From assembly GCF_000147875.1 (NCBI RefSeq), contig NC_014507.1, forward strand, positions 2,170,001-2,234,000: a stretch of DNA of 64,000 nucleotides, in the 5' to 3' direction. The position numbers were made by a program, and so were the translations under genes. Positions 53,925 through 62,867 of the stretch are shown here, in pieces; position 1 is the first letter of the stretch; each line of letters begins with the position of its first letter. The notes beneath the pieces were generated by a model. The model was not told the origin of the DNA. It ran no database searches and was given only the letters and a program-made list of their open reading frames with translations. This DNA is from Methanolacinia petrolearia DSM 11571. GTDB lineage: Archaea; Halobacteriota; Methanomicrobia; Methanomicrobiales; Methanomicrobiaceae.

Positions 53925-55772
53925 TCAGATAACATAAATGAACATGACGATAGTCGCCGTCAGCAGTACAATCGAGTGTTTAAGCCCCGCATATATGCTG
54001 TTTGAAGAAAGCTGCCCTGCCATAATACCTGAAAAAAATGCCAGAATGATTCCTATATGAAACATACTGGCCTTACTGGAGCTGATATCAAGTGTAATGT
54101 TGAAATCGGTGAAGCTCGAAATGAATGCGACATTCATCTGGTATGCCGAGTAGAGGTAGATGCCGAAGGAGAGATAGATTACCGCAAGATAGACAAACGA
54201 AACATTCAGCCGTTTGGATTTCATCCTCAGGTAATGCTCCAGATCCGAGATTGCAATCGCAAGGATCTCTCTTATCGCATCGGTAACTTCGCTTGCCTTG
54301 ACCAGGAGGGATATCGCCCTCTTTACGGAAACAAGACCCACACGCTCTTCCATCCTCACAAGAGCCCCGGATAGAGACGACCCGTACTTCATTTCGTCGG
54401 AGACAATCCTGATCTCCGAGGACAGGACGCTGTTTTTACTGGACGAGATCATAGTGATTGCACTCTGAAGTGTCATACCAATATCACGCATATCCGAGAT
54501 CTCTCGGAGGAGTTCCGGCAACTGTTTTTCTACATTTCTGACATAACGGCTGCGAATTTCATATGAAAGCATCACAGGCAGCATGCCCGATATCAGCATT
54601 ATGCAAATAAGGGCCTCTGTAGTGTTCTGGGGCATCAGCTGCGGGAAAGATCCGATATAATATGTGAAAAATACCAGGCCGGCGGCGACAAAACCGAATA
54701 CGATGCCAATGTTGTAGTCCGAGATATAATATCTGACCGGATGCCTGACTATATCAAGAAGCTTCAACACCTGCTTGCGGTTATTGAATTTCTTGATGAA
54801 ATCCTTATCAAGCTCCAGGTCTGCATCCGGCTCAAGCATGTCGGGACCGAATTCACTGTCATGGATCTCTTTCCTGGATATCGCAAGATTATCGGGGGGA
54901 AGAAGAATATAGAGCACAAAAATCAGGGCAATCGCCCCGAGCGGAAGACCAAGGTACAGAAGGGGTATTATTCCGTCAAGCTGGTTCTGGCCTGAGAGGT
55001 TCTGTGCGACGAGCATTATGATGATGGCAATTGGTCCGGCAACGAATGCGGTGACATAGATCTCGGCAATCATCTCAAGGAACTGCAGGAGAGCCTCCAG
55101 CTCCTGCCTGGCGATCTCACGGTATGATTCGGATTTCGCATTGAAAAAATTCGTAAGGTTTCCTCCTGACCGATAGACAAGAATAAGGTCGCCTATGAGT
55201 TCCTTAAATCTCTCCGAGGGAGTTATGGTTACGACATAGTTCATTGCGCTGAGAAGATCTTCGCCGAATAATTCCACGTCGCGGACAATGATCCCGCACT
55301 CTCTCGATACCTCTCCATAGAGATCCTCGGCCTCGTAGACGCTCCTGAAGATATCATAAAGGACGATGGTGGAGGAGAGGGCCTGCATGTAAGTGATCGC
55401 ATACGGGAGGTCCATGTCAATCCTGTTCTTACGCCCGGATGCCTCAAGCTGCGGATAAAAATACATTCCCAGGAAGACAATGAGCGAAATAAGCACTGCA
55501 CCGCCCATCAGGACTGCAATGTCTGGAACTCCGGGGATCAGCTCTATATTTATATCGAAGACGTAGAAGAGCACGCCGATCATCATCATTGCAAAAAAAG
55601 GGAGGATACTGAACAGGACGGACGCCATCATATACTGGCCAACCTGCGTCTGAATATGTGCCGATCTGAGTAAAAGCTCCATCTGCTTGTTGTTCAGGAA
55701 AGAATCCAGGAAATCCTGTTTCTCTTCAGCTTCAGATCCCTCTTTATTTCGATTCAGTCGTATCGTGGCCAT
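53925..55772 (-). CDS. Type II secretion system F-family membrane platform (TadC/PilC-like)
   Basis: Integral membrane platform of a type IV pilus-like machine, 615 residues. Two T2SSF-type domains (about 90-240 and 395-545) with pairs of membrane helices around them; about nine helices in total, including IIPLLYLGLPLGAIALIFVL and the last at IVLLTATIVMFIYVI. A platform works with a cytoplasmic assembly ATPase, but no such gene is found in the window. It is located between a transglutaminase-like gene and four pilin-like genes. Confidence 0.82.
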   Translation of the reverse strand: MATIRLNRNKEGSEAEEKQDFLDSFLNNKQMELLLRSAHIQTQVGQYMMASVLFSILPFFAMMMIGVLFYVFDINIELIPGVPDIAVLMGGAVLISLIVFLGMYFYPQLEASGRKNRIDMDLPYAITYMQALSSTIVLYDIFRSVYEAEDLYGEVSRECGIIVRDVELFGEDLLSAMNYVVTITPSERFKELIGDLILVYRSGGNLTNFFNAKSESYREIARQELEALLQFLEMIAEIYVTAFVAGPIAIIIMLVAQNLSGQNQLDGIIPLLYLGLPLGAIALIFVLYILLPPDNLAISRKEIHDSEFGPDMLEPDADLELDKDFIKKFNNRKQVLKLLDIVRHPVRYYISDYNIGIVFGFVAAGLVFFTYYIGSFPQLMPQNTTEALICIMLISGMLPVMLSYEIRSRYVRNVEKQLPELLREISDMRDIGMTLQSAITMISSSKNSVLSSEIRIVSDEMKYGSSLSGALVRMEERVGLVSVKRAISLLVKASEVTDAIREILAIAISDLEHYLRMKSKRLNVSFVYLAVIYLSFGIYLYSAYQMNVAFISSFTDFNITLDISSSKASMFHIGIILAFFSGIMAGQLSSNSIYAGLKHSIVLLTATIVMFIYVI

Positions 55773-55794
55773 AGATCATAAACACCCGATCAGC

Positions 55795-57207
55795 TCAGAT
55801 CGGTCCCTGGTAATTCGTCGTCGTCACTTTACCGCTGTATTCGAGCGATACATCAACCCCTGCATTTTTTACGAATATCCCCAGTACATATTTTCCCGGC
55901 GGGTAAGGGCCGGCGATCCTGTAAAAGTCAGAGTCATAGAGCGTCTGCCACCCGGTTTTATCTGCCAGGGTCAATTTCCCTGTATCCTGATCTTTTTCGT
56001 AGAGAACAAGAAGCACATCACTATAGGGTGTCATTTCCTTGTCGGACCTCAACGGGTCCATATCCGTAATCCGGAAAGTTATCCGCCAGGGAGTAGATGT
56101 ATTGGCTTCGGCAAAACCCCAGGGGGTATAGAGAAGCCGCGGTTGTCCGGTTATATCAAGCAGTTTATCGTAAAGACGCCATTTATCGTCCAGTTCCCAC
56201 GAAACTCCGGAGGGATACCAGACAGTCTGATAGTAGTCATATGTCTGTTCAAGCCAGTCGGGGTATGTCAAAGGATGGCTCCTGATAATGTCTGAAGATA
56301 GTAGCTCGGACTGATAATCCAGGTCTTTTCCGAAATCTGCCCTGAATTTGCCACCAGGATTGTACGGAATGCCGCACCATAATGAATCATCGGGGTAGAT
56401 CTCCGGTGAAATCGAATAAAAAGCCGATGAAGGGTATCCTTTTTCCGTTGTATCGACAGTCCAGAAAGGAGACACTGTAATAATTTCTGTACCATCCTCA
56501 TTTGAAACCGGATATACGGGCCTTTGTCTGCTGTCATTCGAAATCAGGCCGAGAGCAACTGCTTCGGGAATCACTGTCTGTTCATCGAAAGATTCCGGCG
56601 GATAATATACGATTGCCACTCCGTATCCCAATTCCCGTAGAAGTGCTGCGGCAAGAATGGAATGATCTCCCGAATCTCCCGCCCCATCGGAAAGAATAAC
56701 GGCAGGGGTTCTCGGGTACTCGGAGCTGTGCCCGGATTCGTAATCGGTTTCATAAGGTATCGAACCTACGAAAGAAAATACGAGACCTGTTACGTCCTCT
56801 TCATCGCTGTAATCCTTCGATTTGATTATTGCCGAAAGTTGTCCGGCCGTATCCGAAACGACACCGTCGTCCCCGGATGAAATGATATATTCCGTAATAT
56901 TATCCGGATAGATCGTTCCGTCGATCCCGTATGCGTAGTCCTGGTATACATCACCAGGAACATTTACGTCGATGGACATCTCTTCATCGCCGTATGTCCA
57001 TGTATACTGTTTATAGCCCAAGGGTGCGTCGTTGTTTTCAATATATCCTGACGAAGCATAATATTCCTTCTCTCCGTTATCTCCCGAATTGAGGAAAGCA
57101 AAACCACCGGTGAATTTGTACATTATTCCCGCACCGCTGACGAGGCACATGAGGATTATTGCTATTACAACCCATTTGAAGAGATTTTGATCGATTTCAA
57201 GTGCCAT
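55795..57207 (-). CDS. Membrane-anchored transglutaminase-fold protein lacking catalytic Cys
   Basis: 470 residues with one N-terminal helix (about 11-30, WVVIAIILMCLVSGAGIMY) and an outside domain. Residues 165-200 (YPRTPAVILSDGAGDSGDHS, then ILAAALLRELGYGVAIVYYP) correspond to the core of archaeal transglutaminase-like proteins, where I would expect YPRTPxETLxxxxGDCED. The catalytic Cys is replaced by Ser179, and the His motif that usually follows is not seen. It is therefore probably a binding or scaffold protein. It sits between the DUF3821 gene and the platform with gaps of 3 and 22 nt. Confidence 0.65.
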   Translation of the reverse strand: MALEIDQNLFKWVVIAIILMCLVSGAGIMYKFTGGFAFLNSGDNGEKEYYASSGYIENNDAPLGYKQYTWTYGDEEMSIDVNVPGDVYQDYAYGIDGTIYPDNITEYIISSGDDGVVSDTAGQLSAIIKSKDYSDEEDVTGLVFSFVGSIPYETDYESGHSSEYPRTPAVILSDGAGDSGDHSILAAALLRELGYGVAIVYYPPESFDEQTVIPEAVALGLISNDSRQRPVYPVSNEDGTEIITVSPFWTVDTTEKGYPSSAFYSISPEIYPDDSLWCGIPYNPGGKFRADFGKDLDYQSELLSSDIIRSHPLTYPDWLEQTYDYYQTVWYPSGVSWELDDKWRLYDKLLDITGQPRLLYTPWGFAEANTSTPWRITFRITDMDPLRSDKEMTPYSDVLLVLYEKDQDTGKLTLADKTGWQTLYDSDFYRIAGPYPPGKYVLGIFVKNAGVDVSLEYSGKVTTTNYQGPI

Positions 57208-57210
57208 TCT

Positions 57211-59757
57211 TCATTTTCTCCTGATTAGACCTACCGCTATAAGGAAGCACAATATGCCTGAAACCGTAATCAAAGCGAAATCCGGTCCTGAAGACTGCTT
57301 TTGGGAGCCTGCCGGCGTGGCAGTGTCGGTTTGTTGCGAAGTTATCGCTGAAGAAGGCACCCTGGTCGGTGAAGTAGTGGAAGGGTCGGATTCCCGGAAA
57401 GAAGGATCACTGCCGGGAGAAAGGTTTTCAGAATCGGAAGATGTTTTTTCACCGACAAGTTCAAAAACAAAGCTTTTTTTGACATCGATATCCTTGCAGT
57501 TCACCGTCACCTGGTACATTCCCTCGTCCCAGGAGGAAGTATCGATGCCTTCATATCCGAAACTCCTGTAGAAATCGGAAGAATCCGACGGTATTGAATC
57601 ATCGACCGGAATTTTCATAGCTGTATTAGATTCGGAACCTACATCGAGATCCAGCCGGTTTATGGATAGATGGAGGGTGTCCTTTGTCTGGGTTTTGTCG
57701 GGGGTCGTACCCGAAGGAGCAAGGTTGGTTGTTCCCGATATGCTGAGTTCGTCTCCGACAATCATCTCACCCGCCGAATCTATCCTGATCCACGGGTCTT
57801 CTATTATGAATTGTGTCATGACATAGATATCATCGGAAAAAGGGCTCTCCAGTAAGTCCACAAGTGCCTCTGCAGCATTTTTGCTCTGGAGAGAACTTAG
57901 ATCGACGCTATCCCCGAATGTCGTCGTAATTTTTCTGAGACCCGAGCCGTAGGAGTCAGCACTTACCTCGAAGGCCTTGTTTGGCCCCGGATGCTGGCAG
58001 ACCATATAGTAGATTCCCGGGTATAAATTGTAAGTAAAACTGCGGTTGTATGTAAATCCGTATTCATTCCAAGGGGCTATTTCATCATCGTCATATGGCT
58101 CGCCGGAGGATGTAATGCCCGGAGACATCCCAGACATGTTGTCTGCATACCTGAAGTTTGAACCGAATATATACCAGCGAAGTTCGGAGGTGCTTCCCCT
58201 GGAAAGCCACCAGCCGTAAAATATGTCCCCTTTGGCAAAGTAGCCGTTGTTGTTGTCATCGAATTTGATATTGAGGGTCGGTTCGCTCAGTGGGAAATCG
58301 TAGGACGGAGGCACATTTCCTTTGATATCGGTCCCGGGGCCGCCCGGATAACTGCTTGAAAGATACCCGTATGGCTTAAGGCTGGCATAAATCGTGTATG
58401 TTCCCGGTTCGAGATCCTTTGTGTTCCATTCATAGCCCCATTCGCCCAGTACCAGGCTGTATTTAGTGCAGGTAAATGTGCTTTCATCTTCATCAACGAC
58501 CTCTGCCCCGATATCTTCAAGTTTCGCTCCGTTTTCAGGGAGATTCGGGCCAGTGATATATAGATAAATATCTACGGGTTTTGTTGCACCGGTCACATAG
58601 CCTTTAAGCATAATTGAATCGCCAATCGCGAACAAACCTGATTCTATCGCCTCGGTGGGTTCGTTAAATACCAGGCTCATTGCACCGGAAGTTACGATAA
58701 AAGATTTTTTTACGGTATTTCCTTCGTTGTCCGTCATTGTAATATCATATGAGTTGGTCGGTGCAGATTCGGGAACAAAAACCTGAAAAGTTTTAGTGCC
58801 GGTCCATCCGGTATGGGCGGATATTTCCTGATCGGAGATCAAGTCGTCCCATTCTCCACTCTCGAAACGGGGTGCATCTGAACCGTATAAACTTCCCGAT
58901 ATCGTAATATTGTAACTTGTAAAAGGGACGCCGGTTATAACCAGATCAAAATACGCATTTTGGCTGACTTCCGAATCAAATGATAATGAAGGAGAAAAAG
59001 AGGAGGCCGTAAACGAATAGGATACGGATTTTTCGAGTCCGTTCAGGTTATTCGTAGAGAAAATCGCGGTTAATGAGACATTGCCCGTTTGTGACGATAC
59101 AATACTTTGATCGATCAGATCGAAAACCGGAGCACCAGCAAGTGTTTCGTCCGGTTTGTTCCTCGGATCGATTAAGAGATTATCGAGTGCAACGGAATTC
59201 TGGTGAATATTTGTAACGGCGGATGTGGTCAGGCTGTCCCGTGCCAGTGAATATTTATACCAGTTCCCTGAAAGATTCGCACCATCAATATTTACTGCCT
59301 GTATAGCGAATGCGATATCGGTCGTCTTTGCTATGCCTGTCGGCTGCTGGGGAAGATTATCAGGTTCGATATCGGTATTGTATGTATATATTCCAATTTC
59401 CCCAATTTCCAACTCCCTGACTATACAATAAGCAGAACCCGAACTTCCGTCAGTATAAAAAGGATAATACAATCCGGGTGTAATGTCACTTCCCGTCAGA
59501 GAGCCCGTACCGCCGGAGAGCGATATAACACCGAACCGGGTTCCGTCGCTATGAACAAACTGAACGGGTAAAGCCCCTGAAGAATTTGTAAATAAAGAAA
59601 AATCCAGATTTTTCTCACCGATAAAAACGACATCCCCCACATTGATTCCGGCATTATCGCCTGAAACTGTTGCATATCGTGCCGACACCGTGCCAATATT
59701 GATTAAACAGAGCAACAGGATTATTAGAATAATGCCAGATGTTTTTCTTATGTCCAT
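57211..59757 (-). CDS. DUF3821 surface protein with C-terminal anchor
   Basis: Large secreted protein, 848 residues, first gene of the leftward pilus operon. Signal peptide to residue 26, then the DUF3821 domain (about 30-120, GINVGDVVFIGEKNLDF). The middle carries modules also found in the four tandem proteins at 3.2-8.4 kb: YLYITGPNLPENGAKLEDIG with PGTYTIYASL, then YYMVCQHPGPNKAFEV and KNAAEALVDLLES. The C-terminus has a Thr/Ser/Pro-rich stretch followed by a helix and RRK, as in anchored or archaeosortase-processed proteins. Likely an adhesin or pilus-associated surface protein. Confidence 0.75.
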   Translation of the reverse strand: MDIRKTSGIILIILLLCLINIGTVSARYATVSGDNAGINVGDVVFIGEKNLDFSLFTNSSGALPVQFVHSDGTRFGVISLSGGTGSLTGSDITPGLYYPFYTDGSSGSAYCIVRELEIGEIGIYTYNTDIEPDNLPQQPTGIAKTTDIAFAIQAVNIDGANLSGNWYKYSLARDSLTTSAVTNIHQNSVALDNLLIDPRNKPDETLAGAPVFDLIDQSIVSSQTGNVSLTAIFSTNNLNGLEKSVSYSFTASSFSPSLSFDSEVSQNAYFDLVITGVPFTSYNITISGSLYGSDAPRFESGEWDDLISDQEISAHTGWTGTKTFQVFVPESAPTNSYDITMTDNEGNTVKKSFIVTSGAMSLVFNEPTEAIESGLFAIGDSIMLKGYVTGATKPVDIYLYITGPNLPENGAKLEDIGAEVVDEDESTFTCTKYSLVLGEWGYEWNTKDLEPGTYTIYASLKPYGYLSSSYPGGPGTDIKGNVPPSYDFPLSEPTLNIKFDDNNNGYFAKGDIFYGWWLSRGSTSELRWYIFGSNFRYADNMSGMSPGITSSGEPYDDDEIAPWNEYGFTYNRSFTYNLYPGIYYMVCQHPGPNKAFEVSADSYGSGLRKITTTFGDSVDLSSLQSKNAAEALVDLLESPFSDDIYVMTQFIIEDPWIRIDSAGEMIVGDELSISGTTNLAPSGTTPDKTQTKDTLHLSINRLDLDVGSESNTAMKIPVDDSIPSDSSDFYRSFGYEGIDTSSWDEGMYQVTVNCKDIDVKKSFVFELVGEKTSSDSENLSPGSDPSFRESDPSTTSPTRVPSSAITSQQTDTATPAGSQKQSSGPDFALITVSGILCFLIAVGLIRRK

Positions 59758-59939
59758 ATCTTTCTCTCTAAAGTCTTTTTTATTTTATTCAGTGCAACAA
59801 TCCATGACTTAACTAAACTTATTTTGATATAATTTGAAAGAAGACCTTCCTGGCAGATCATCTCTCAAAAATCACTCTTAATTTTAACTCGATAGTATAA
59901 AAAAGCCCGATATGGCCCCCTTTTGCTATGCAGACCTAT

Positions 59940-59958
59940 TGTGCAAATCATTTGCACA
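59940..59958. promoter_or_regulatory. 19-bp palindrome, candidate operator
   Basis: TGTGCAAATCATTTGCACA, perfect about its central C. A half-site-like ATGTGCATAAAT follows about 40 bp to the right. A good candidate for a dimeric regulator binding site between the divergent operons. Confidence 0.55.
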
Positions 59959-60088
59959 CATATGCTGATCAGATCAGATCAAACAATATAATGTGCATAA
60001 ATTCAGGAATAAACTTTAAAATAAGCGATTTGCGACTGATTAATATTTGAGGATTGCAAAAACTATCTACCCAATTTTTTAAGATCCT

Positions 60089-60108
60089 AACTCAATTTAA
60101 TTTGAGTT
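60089..60108 (+). promoter_or_regulatory. Hairpin in the leader of the pilin array
   Basis: AACTCAA (60089-60095) and TTGAGTT (60102-60108) can pair around TTTAAT, 8 nt before the ribosome-binding site. May influence translation or mRNA stability of the array. Confidence 0.4.
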
Positions 60109-60132
60109 GTCTCATGGGTGGAGTTTGAGTTT

Positions 60133-60798
60133 ATGAAAAAAATAAGCAGGAAGGCAGAATTGCCTGCATGCAATGACGAAGCTGTTTCTCCGGTAGTCGG
60201 TGTGATGCTGATGCTGGTCGTAACGATCATAATTGCTGCAGTTGTCAGTGGTTTTTCGGGAGGTATTGTCAGTTCGACACAGGCAGCCCCCTCGACGTCA
60301 CTTGACGTTTCGATTTCGGCATCCTCTACAGGTACGTCAAAGTATGCTGTAATTGAAAATCTCGGGGGAGAAAGTCTGAAAACAGAAGATCTGAAGATCA
60401 TCAGTTCATTCACCTGTCCCAGGGTAGTGATGAAAACAAGCGTTGTTAATGCGGGAAAAGTGATTAAACACACGATTGACGGTTCTCTTGATCCAATAGA
60501 AGCGAATGATCTCATTACAAACACATCAATCGTCCCGGATTATCCGTTTACTCCGCAGACAACTAACAATGGTGATGTCGTTAGCACGAAAACGGCAGAC
60601 AGAACTTTTGGCACTGCAGTTTTGAGTGCGGGGAGCAACATCCAGTTCGACAGATCCTATTTCCTCGGATTCGATACTGATGGAGATGACTATATTTCGG
60701 AATACGGTTTCGCAGGAGATGAGATAGTTCATGTAACTATTATACACGTCCCCAGCGGGAAGACGATCTATGATAAAGACGTGGTGGCTACATGGTGA
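60133..60798 (+). CDS. Archaeal type IV pilin, array gene 1 (type A)
   Basis: 221 residues from ATG 60133, which follows GGTGGAG by 9 nt (GTG 60118 is the in-frame alternative). Leader ending in NDE, then AVSPVVGVMLMLVVTIIIAA, the class III pilin helix. Head of type A: SLDVSISAS, ENLGGESLKTEDLKI, a YGFAGDEIVHVTIIHVPSG block and the end YDKDVVATW. Probably a major or structural pilin. Overlaps gene 2 by 7 nt. Confidence 0.82.
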   Translation: MKKISRKAELPACNDEAVSPVVGVMLMLVVTIIIAAVVSGFSGGIVSSTQAAPSTSLDVSISASSTGTSKYAVIENLGGESLKTEDLKIISSFTCPRVVMKTSVVNAGKVIKHTIDGSLDPIEANDLITNTSIVPDYPFTPQTTNNGDVVSTKTADRTFGTAVLSAGSNIQFDRSYFLGFDTDGDDYISEYGFAGDEIVHVTIIHVPSGKTIYDKDVVATW

Positions 60799-61526
60799 AA
60801 ACGATTCGAAGAAATGAAAATGCGGTATCTCCGGTTGTAGGCGTAATGCTCATGCTTGTCGTTACGATCATCATTGCAGCAGTCGTTTCGGGTTTCGGAA
60901 TGGGTATGCTCTCGGACACGAAATCCGCTCCGGCGGTTCAGATCGGATACGTAGGGGTTATGGCCGAAGATCTGGGAGAAGCAGGCAAAATAGGGCTTGT
61001 TTTCGAGAATCTCGGGGGAGATACAATCAGGCTGGATGAGATAAGCCTGAATCTCAGAGAATCGGGAATATCCGATGTGACGGATGCGGAAGGAAATGTG
61101 ACTGCCACGACCAGAGGGCATGAAGCAGTGGTTTCATATAGGGATCTTCCGTCAGAAACAATCATCGCCGAAGGAGCCAATGCTACAACAGCTGTTTTAA
61201 GCTCCACGTATTCATCTTATCGCTTTGCAAAATCACCGGCACGTTCAGCCGGCGTCGGCGCGATAGCTACTTCTTCAACAGTAGTCAGATCCGCATCCAA
61301 TCTCATAATCGAACCAGGACAGAAGTTCATTGTTCTTGCCGATAAGTACTCCGTCGATGACGGGGATAAATTCGGAAGCGTTTATTACGTTGCAGAACGC
61401 GGCAATGCGGCAAATCCATATTCCAGCGGATGGTTCGAGGTCAGTTCGAAGACCACTTACTCGATAGTGGATGATGCATCAGGCTCGATTATATCGACAG
61501 GAAATCTTGTGGGAAGTGTAATATGA
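60792..61526 (+). CDS. Archaeal type IV pilin, array gene 2 (type B)
   Basis: 244 residues. Leader MVKTIRRNEN, helix AVSPVVGVMLMLVVTIIIAA, head of type B: SAPAVQIGYVGVMAEDLGEA, FENLGGDTIRLDEISLNL, FIVLADKYSVDDGDK and the end TTYSIVDDASGSIISTG. Overlaps gene 1 by 7 nt and gene 3 by 4 nt (ATGA), so expression is tightly coupled. Confidence 0.82.
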   Translation: MVKTIRRNENAVSPVVGVMLMLVVTIIIAAVVSGFGMGMLSDTKSAPAVQIGYVGVMAEDLGEAGKIGLVFENLGGDTIRLDEISLNLRESGISDVTDAEGNVTATTRGHEAVVSYRDLPSETIIAEGANATTAVLSSTYSSYRFAKSPARSAGVGAIATSSTVVRSASNLIIEPGQKFIVLADKYSVDDGDKFGSVYYVAERGNAANPYSSGWFEVSSKTTYSIVDDASGSIISTGNLVGSVI

Positions 61527-62194
61527 AGAAAAGATTTGAAAAAAACAACAATCAGAAAGACGTTTCATATAAAGATCTTGCAGTATCGCCGGTAATAGGA
61601 GTGATGCTGATGCTCGTGGTTACAATTATCATTGCCTCATTTGTGGCGGTATTTGCAGGAAGTGCGGCAGATTCAACTACATCTGCGCCCAGTGCTTCGC
61701 TTGATGTAAGTATCATCTCGAACGGTGGCGACACGAAAGACCAGTATGTCATGCTGATAAAACACCTTGGCGGCGACAGTATTCCGTCAAAGGACATTCA
61801 GATCATGTCGTACTATACTTCACCTTCTACATGCACAAACGGAAAAAATATGCTCAGCGGTTCGATAACACAGGGAACCCCTGCAATTTCGGCATCAAAA
61901 CTGAGCTACAGCGACCAGGATGTAAAGATTCCTTACTTAAACAACCTGGCTGTCGGAAGCCCGGGTGATTCGGGAACGAATTTCGGCGAATACACGTTCA
62001 GTGCAGGCGATGTGTTAAGCACCGGCGATAATTTCGGCACGGCGGTTGCAATCTTCGGAATCACTACGACATCGGATATCGATGATAACGAATTTTCGGA
62101 ATACGGCTTTGATAGGGGTTCTTCGGTGGAAGTCAATATAATTTACGCACCCAGCCAGACGAGTATTTATAAAGGGACGGTGACGGTAGTATGA
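61523..62194 (+). CDS. Archaeal type IV pilin, array gene 3 (type A)
   Basis: 223 residues with a long leader of about 20 residues (KKRFEKNNNQKDVSYKDL), then AVSPVIGVMLMLVVTIIIAS. Head of type A (SLDVSIISNGGDTKDQYVML, KHLGGDSIPSKDIQIM, EYGFDRGSSVEVNIIYAPS). Begins in the stop of gene 2 and ends in the start of gene 4. Confidence 0.82.
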   Translation: MKKRFEKNNNQKDVSYKDLAVSPVIGVMLMLVVTIIIASFVAVFAGSAADSTTSAPSASLDVSIISNGGDTKDQYVMLIKHLGGDSIPSKDIQIMSYYTSPSTCTNGKNMLSGSITQGTPAISASKLSYSDQDVKIPYLNNLAVGSPGDSGTNFGEYTFSAGDVLSTGDNFGTAVAIFGITTTSDIDDNEFSEYGFDRGSSVEVNIIYAPSQTSIYKGTVTVV

Positions 62195-62853
62195 TTCGGA
62201 AGATAAACGGAAAAAGAAACGACATGGCCGTATCCCCTGTCGTGGGGGTCATGCTGATGCTTGTAGTTACAATCATAATTGCTTCGATAGTATCTTCGCT
62301 TTCGGGAACGCTTGTGGGTTCTGAAAAGACCGCGCCCCAGTCACAGATAGCTGTGGGATATGACGTCCAGATTACAGATACGGACAAGACGAATAATGTC
62401 TCGGACAGTCCCCGTAACAACAACCGGTTCACCTTCCGTCTCAGCGGCGGAGAACCGATATCGCTCGACAACATCATGATTGAACTAAACGAGGGCGACA
62501 GTTCGATGAAATTCACCTCCGACACCGTACTGAATTCTTCTAATGCAGCTGTAGAGGAGGGAAACAGTCTTGAACTTTATGAGAACAAGGCCGGTAATTC
62601 CACTTACTTCGCCGTATCTCCCGGAATGTCGGATATTGTCGGAGTAGGTGACACGTTCATGCTTGTTGCGGATGACAGTTACGACAGCACTCTCGCTACG
62701 GATGATTCCATCGAAAAAGGAAGATTCCTTACCTGGACCCCCGAAGGATCGTCCGGTACGTTCAAAGCCCAGTACAACGTTCCTCTCGAGTATATAATCT
62801 ACGATACCATCAGCAACAAGCAGATCCAGTCGGGAACGATCATTCTTCAGTAA
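62191..62853 (+). CDS. Archaeal type IV pilin, array gene 4 (type B)
   Basis: 220 residues, leader MIRKINGKRND, then MAVSPVVGVMLMLVVTIIIA. Head of type B: TAPQSQIAVGYDVQI, FRLSGGEPISLDNIMIEL, FMLVADDSYDSTLATDDS and the end YIIYDTISNKQIQSG. ATGA start in gene 3; 14-nt gap before gene 5, so a break between two sets of genes may lie here. Confidence 0.82.
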   Translation: MIRKINGKRNDMAVSPVVGVMLMLVVTIIIASIVSSLSGTLVGSEKTAPQSQIAVGYDVQITDTDKTNNVSDSPRNNNRFTFRLSGGEPISLDNIMIELNEGDSSMKFTSDTVLNSSNAAVEEGNSLELYENKAGNSTYFAVSPGMSDIVGVGDTFMLVADDSYDSTLATDDSIEKGRFLTWTPEGSSGTFKAQYNVPLEYIIYDTISNKQIQSGTIILQ

Positions 62854-62867
62854 CGGAGACGGCTTGT

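Larger units (their letters stand above)
59758..60132. promoter_or_regulatory. Divergent control region of the two pilus operons
   Basis: 375 bases between the leftward DUF3821 operon and the rightward pilin array. It holds TATA-like elements for both directions (AGTATAAAAAAG near 59894; CTTTAAAATAAG near 60013), a 19-bp perfect palindrome (59940-59958), a triple GATCA repeat (59966-59981) and a hairpin before the array (60089-60108). GGTGGAG at 60117-60123 is the ribosome-binding site for the first pilin. Confidence 0.6.
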
